From: Helicobacteraceae bacterium
GTDB taxonomy: Bacteria > Campylobacterota > Campylobacteria > Campylobacterales > SZUA-545
Direction: 5' to 3'
NCBI GenBank assembly: GCA_031282285.1
Contig: JAITEA010000012.1
Span: forward strand, 1 to 7,213
Length of the DNA stretch: 7,213 nt
Shown: positions 5,961 through 7,213 of the stretch, one piece after another
Layout: every line of letters starts with the position of its first letter
How positions within the stretch are numbered: position 1 is the first letter of the stretch
Translations under genes and position numbers: made by a program
Notes under the pieces: generated by a model
The model's database searches: none
Told to the model about the DNA's origin: nothing
The model's input: the letters and a program-made list of their open reading frames with translations, nothing else

Positions 5961-5989
5961 ATTATGCAATAAATTAGCTTGTGTATCAA
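5961..5989 (-). promoter_or_regulatory. Promoter of the two small membrane protein genes
   Basis: On the minus strand, TTGATA (5989-5984) and CATAAT (5966-5961) are separated by exactly 17 bases. This is a good sigma-70-type promoter with an expected transcription start near 5954, giving a leader of about 24 bases before the ATG at 5930. Confidence 0.65.
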
Positions 5990-6026
5990 TGCGCGGATAA
6001 AGAGCGCTTTTTGATAATAATCGCCA

Positions 6027-6055
6027 AAATTATCGCTTATGTTTAAGCGTAATTT
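6027..6055. other. 12-bp bulged inverted repeat between divergent transcription units
   Basis: AAATTA (6027-6032) and CGCTTA (6034-6039) pair with TAAGCG (6044-6049) and TAATTT (6050-6055), leaving one T bulged and a TGTT loop. The element lies between the minus-strand promoter at 5961-5989 and the start of the plus-strand leader. It could be an operator for a divergent regulator or an RNA hairpin. No T-run follows. Confidence 0.5.
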
Positions 6056-6066
6056 AAGAAAACTGA

Positions 6067-6106
6067 TTGTAACATTACGATTGTTAAGTATATCGATCAA
6101 CATAAT
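6067..6106 (+). promoter_or_regulatory. Possible promoter region of the monooxygenase leader
   Basis: Candidate hexamers are TTGTAA (6067-6072) with TATATC (6089-6094) at a 16-base spacing. CATAAT (6101-6106) is another -10 candidate but would leave almost no untranslated leader. GATTGT occurs twice, at 6065-6070 and 6079-6084, and could be a pair of regulator half-sites. Neither promoter candidate is strong. Confidence 0.3.
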
Positions 6107-6125
6107 TAAGTTAAGGAAAGACGCA

Positions 6126-6242
6126 ATGATCGGCGCCGAGAATCAAACTTCGCTACCACCGAAAAGCGGCGCTTTCGCCGCGCGTACTTTGCGCTTTATC
6201 TGCGCGATGGAGCAATATCAACAATCCTTTGCCTGTCGTTAA
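6126..6242 (+). CDS. 38-aa ORF, candidate cysteine-containing leader peptide
   Basis: The ATG at 6126 has AAGGA (6113-6117) 8 bases upstream. The 38-aa product starts MIGAENQTSLPPKSG and ends SFACR, with cysteines at residues 26 and 37. It has no membrane segment and matches no family that I know. The last codons, TGT CGT TAA (Cys-Arg-stop), are exactly the 5' arm of a 9-bp hairpin. The preceding CCTTTGCC can pair with the ribosome binding site region of the next ORF. This is the geometry of a regulatory leader peptide, where slow decoding of Cys codons or termination would open or close the downstream site. The downstream monooxygenase belongs to a sulfur-acquisition family, so a cysteine signal would make sense. 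The role is inferred. Confidence 0.45.
   Translation: MIGAENQTSLPPKSGAFAARTLRFICAMEQYQQSFACR
6166..6181 (+). other. GC-rich hairpin inside the 38-aa ORF
   Basis: GCGGCG (6166-6171) pairs with CGCCGC (6176-6181) around a CTTT loop. It lies in the middle of the 38-aa ORF and may be part of the leader's alternative folding. It is not followed by a U-run. Confidence 0.4.
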
Positions 6243-6270
6243 GGTTTTTAACGACAAAAAACGGCGAAGG
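6226..6270 (+). promoter_or_regulatory. Extended leader hairpin masking a ribosome binding site
   Basis: The core stem is TGTCGTTAA (6234-6242) with TTAACGACA (6248-6256), 9 bp, loop GGTTT. It can be extended by CCTTTGCC (6226-6233) pairing with GGCGAAGG (6263-6270), 8 bp with one G-U pair and a 6-base bulge (AAAAAC) on the 3' side. The extension covers the first half of the AAGGAGG (6267-6273) that precedes the 43-aa ORF. A ribosome reading to the end of the 38-aa ORF would occupy the 5' arm and free that site. The core is also an A-rich-flanked stem without a U-run, so control of translation is likelier than transcription termination. Confidence 0.5.
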
Positions 6271-6277
6271 AGGATTA

Positions 6278-6409
6278 TTGCGCAAAGCGTTCCCGCTAAG
6301 ACGCGGCTTTATACCGAAGGATTTTGACCTTCGAGAGCGGATCGATCCCGCGCCTCTTGAAAGAGCGCGGGCAAAACTAAATCAAACAAGGAGAGTAGAT
6401 GAGCGCTGA
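6278..6409 (+). CDS. 43-aa ORF overlapping the monooxygenase start, hypothetical
   Basis: This ORF would start at TTG (6278), 4 bases after the strong ribosome binding site AAGGAGG (6267-6273). It stops at TGA 6407-6409, overlapping the monooxygenase start by 11 bases (ATGAGCGCTGA). The product is basic and arginine-rich (LRRGFIPKDFDLRERIDP in the middle) and has no cysteine or membrane segment. I do not recognise it. The non-ATG start and short spacing leave doubt that it is a true protein. Its strong ribosome binding site, the coupling overlap with the next gene and the masking hairpin upstream are the arguments in favour. It may serve only to carry ribosomes through the GC-rich hairpin at 6347-6371 to the next gene. 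Confidence 0.35.
   Translation: MRKAFPLRRGFIPKDFDLRERIDPAPLERARAKLNQTRRVDER
6347..6371 (+). other. GC-rich hairpin just before the monooxygenase ribosome binding site
   Basis: CCCGCGC (6347-6353) pairs with GCGCGGG (6365-6371), and TCTT/AAGA continues the stem inside after a single-base bulge. It ends 17 bases before the AAGGAG (6388-6393) of the monooxygenase gene. It is followed by AAAACTAAATC, not a U-run, so it is not a standard terminator. It probably belongs to the folded leader. Confidence 0.5.
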
Positions 6410-7213
6410 TATCAAAGCGTTAAGGGAGCGGTTTGCCCCTATTTTTGCGAAGATCGCCGCAAGCGCGGCTGAGCGCGAGCAAAAACGGGAGCTTGCCTAC
6501 GACGAGGTCAAAGAGTTGCTGGCGGCAGGGTTTGGAAGGCTGCGCGTTCCAAAAGCGCTTGGCGGCTTCGACGCGACGATTCGCCAGCAGTTTGATCTGC
6601 TGATCGATCTGGCGGCGGCGGATTCCAATCTCTCGCAGTCGTTTCGCCCGCACCTGATATTTGTCGAGGAGCAGCGGCTTAACGCGAGCGTCAGCGCGAA
6701 AAACGCCGAGCTTTGGCTCAAGCGCGCCGTCGAGGGCAAGTTTTTCGGCAACGCGGTAACGGAGCTTGGTCTGGGCGCGGCGGATCGTTACCAAACGGCG
6801 GTTTCTCGCGCTTCGGACGGCAGTCTGCGGCTGAACGGCGAGAAGTTCTACAGCACGGGTTCGCTCTACGCCGATTATATAGCCGTCGCCGCCGATCTTG
6901 ACGGCAGGCGCGTTAGCGTCGTGGTCGCGGCGGACGCGGCGGGGCTGACGCAAAAGGACGACTGGGACGGCTTCGGACAGCGGCTCACGGCGAGCGGCTC
7001 TTCGACATACGACAATGTGTTGATCGCCGAAGAGGATATTCTAGGCGACGGCTACGGCAGAGCGGGGCGATCGTGGGCGACGGCGTATCTGCAGCTTGCG
7101 CTGCTTGCCTCGCTCGCGGGCATTGCGCGGCGATCGCTTGAGGACGCAATCGAGTGGGTGCGCCCCAGAACGCGCACCTTCAGCCACGCCCCCGCCGCCC
7201 TGCCCCGCTACGA
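6399..7213 (+). CDS. DszC/SfnB-type flavin monooxygenase (acyl-CoA dehydrogenase fold), 3' end cut by window
   Basis: This is a flavoprotein of the acyl-CoA dehydrogenase fold. Its details match the FMNH2-dependent monooxygenase branch (DszC, SfnB), which oxidises organosulfur compounds and helps cells obtain sulfur. The frame is open to the window end, giving 271 of an expected ~400 residues. Visible blocks are GNAVTELG (117-124), LNGEKFYSTGSLYADYIAV (145-163), DWDGFGQRLTASGSSTYDN (188-206) and RPRTRTFSHA (255-264). The usual catalytic-base region of true acyl-CoA dehydrogenases lies beyond the window. The ATG at 6399 has AAGGAG (6388-6393) with a 5-base gap and overlaps the end of a 43-aa ORF. 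It follows a highly structured leader with two short ORFs, suggesting attenuation control. The exact substrate is unknown. A plain acyl-CoA dehydrogenase is the alternative, but the GQRLTASG and RTRTFSHA blocks argue against it. Confidence 0.8.
   Translation, partial: MSADIKALRERFAPIFAKIAASAAEREQKRELAYDEVKELLAAGFGRLRVPKALGGFDATIRQQFDLLIDLAAADSNLSQSFRPHLIFVEEQRLNASVSAKNAELWLKRAVEGKFFGNAVTELGLGAADRYQTAVSRASDGSLRLNGEKFYSTGSLYADYIAVAADLDGRRVSVVVAADAAGLTQKDDWDGFGQRLTASGSSTYDNVLIAEEDILGDGYGRAGRSWATAYLQLALLASLAGIARRSLEDAIEWVRPRTRTFSHAPAALPRY

Noticed and set aside
5991..6015. Plus-strand terminator (GCGC stem followed by TTTTT)
   Set aside because: The stem is only 4 bp around a 9-base loop, and no plus-strand gene lies upstream to terminate.
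6243..6398. SAM or other known riboswitch before the monooxygenase
   Set aside because: I could not find the conserved core bases of the SAM-I class or another common class. The short-ORF and hairpin arrangement explains the region better.
6420..6953. 177-aa minus-strand open frame
   Set aside because: It is the antisense shadow of the monooxygenase gene. It is Arg-rich without motifs, while the plus frame shows clear family blocks.

Overview
The window looks like part of the chromosome of a moderately GC-rich Gram-negative bacterium. The style of the NhaD antiporter and of the two ZnuA-type proteins (both start the mature protein with 'K..V.VSV.PQAW') suggests a relative of Campylobacterota, perhaps host-associated. 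This is a weak inference made by eye from protein style. The palindrome GCGATCGC occurs nine times, which is a marked compositional signature.

Layout, left to right. Positions 1-547 hold no convincing gene. They carry short GC-rich repeats, including several copies of CGTCATTCCCGC in both orientations. nhaD (548-1903, +) encodes a Na+/H+ antiporter. Its 3' end overlaps, tail to tail, the end of a four-gene minus-strand operon running from about 5082 down to 1883. In transcription order this operon holds a ZnuA-like solute-binding protein that has lost all three metal-binding histidines, a normal ZnuA-like binding protein, an ABC ATPase and an ABC permease. Together the last three form a zinc/manganese-type (cluster 9) uptake system: periplasmic capture, membrane channel and ATP-driven transport. 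A clear TATAAT promoter sits in front of the operon.

From 5204 to 6409 there are no large genes but six very short ORFs arranged as three pairs, most with good ribosome binding sites. These are a 29-aa plus an acidic 60-aa ORF (-), a 59-aa two-helix plus a 30-aa one-helix membrane protein (-), and a 38-aa plus a 43-aa ORF (+). The last pair forms a structured leader in front of a flavin-dependent monooxygenase of the DszC/SfnB type (6399 to beyond the window end, +), a family linked to acquiring sulfur from organosulfur compounds. The 38-aa ORF ends in Cys-Arg-stop, and those codons form the 5' arm of a strong hairpin. This suggests cysteine- or translation-controlled attenuation.

The most noteworthy items are the histidine-less ZnuA paralogue heading the metal-uptake operon and the leader-peptide/hairpin arrangement before the monooxygenase. 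The paired microproteins come next.
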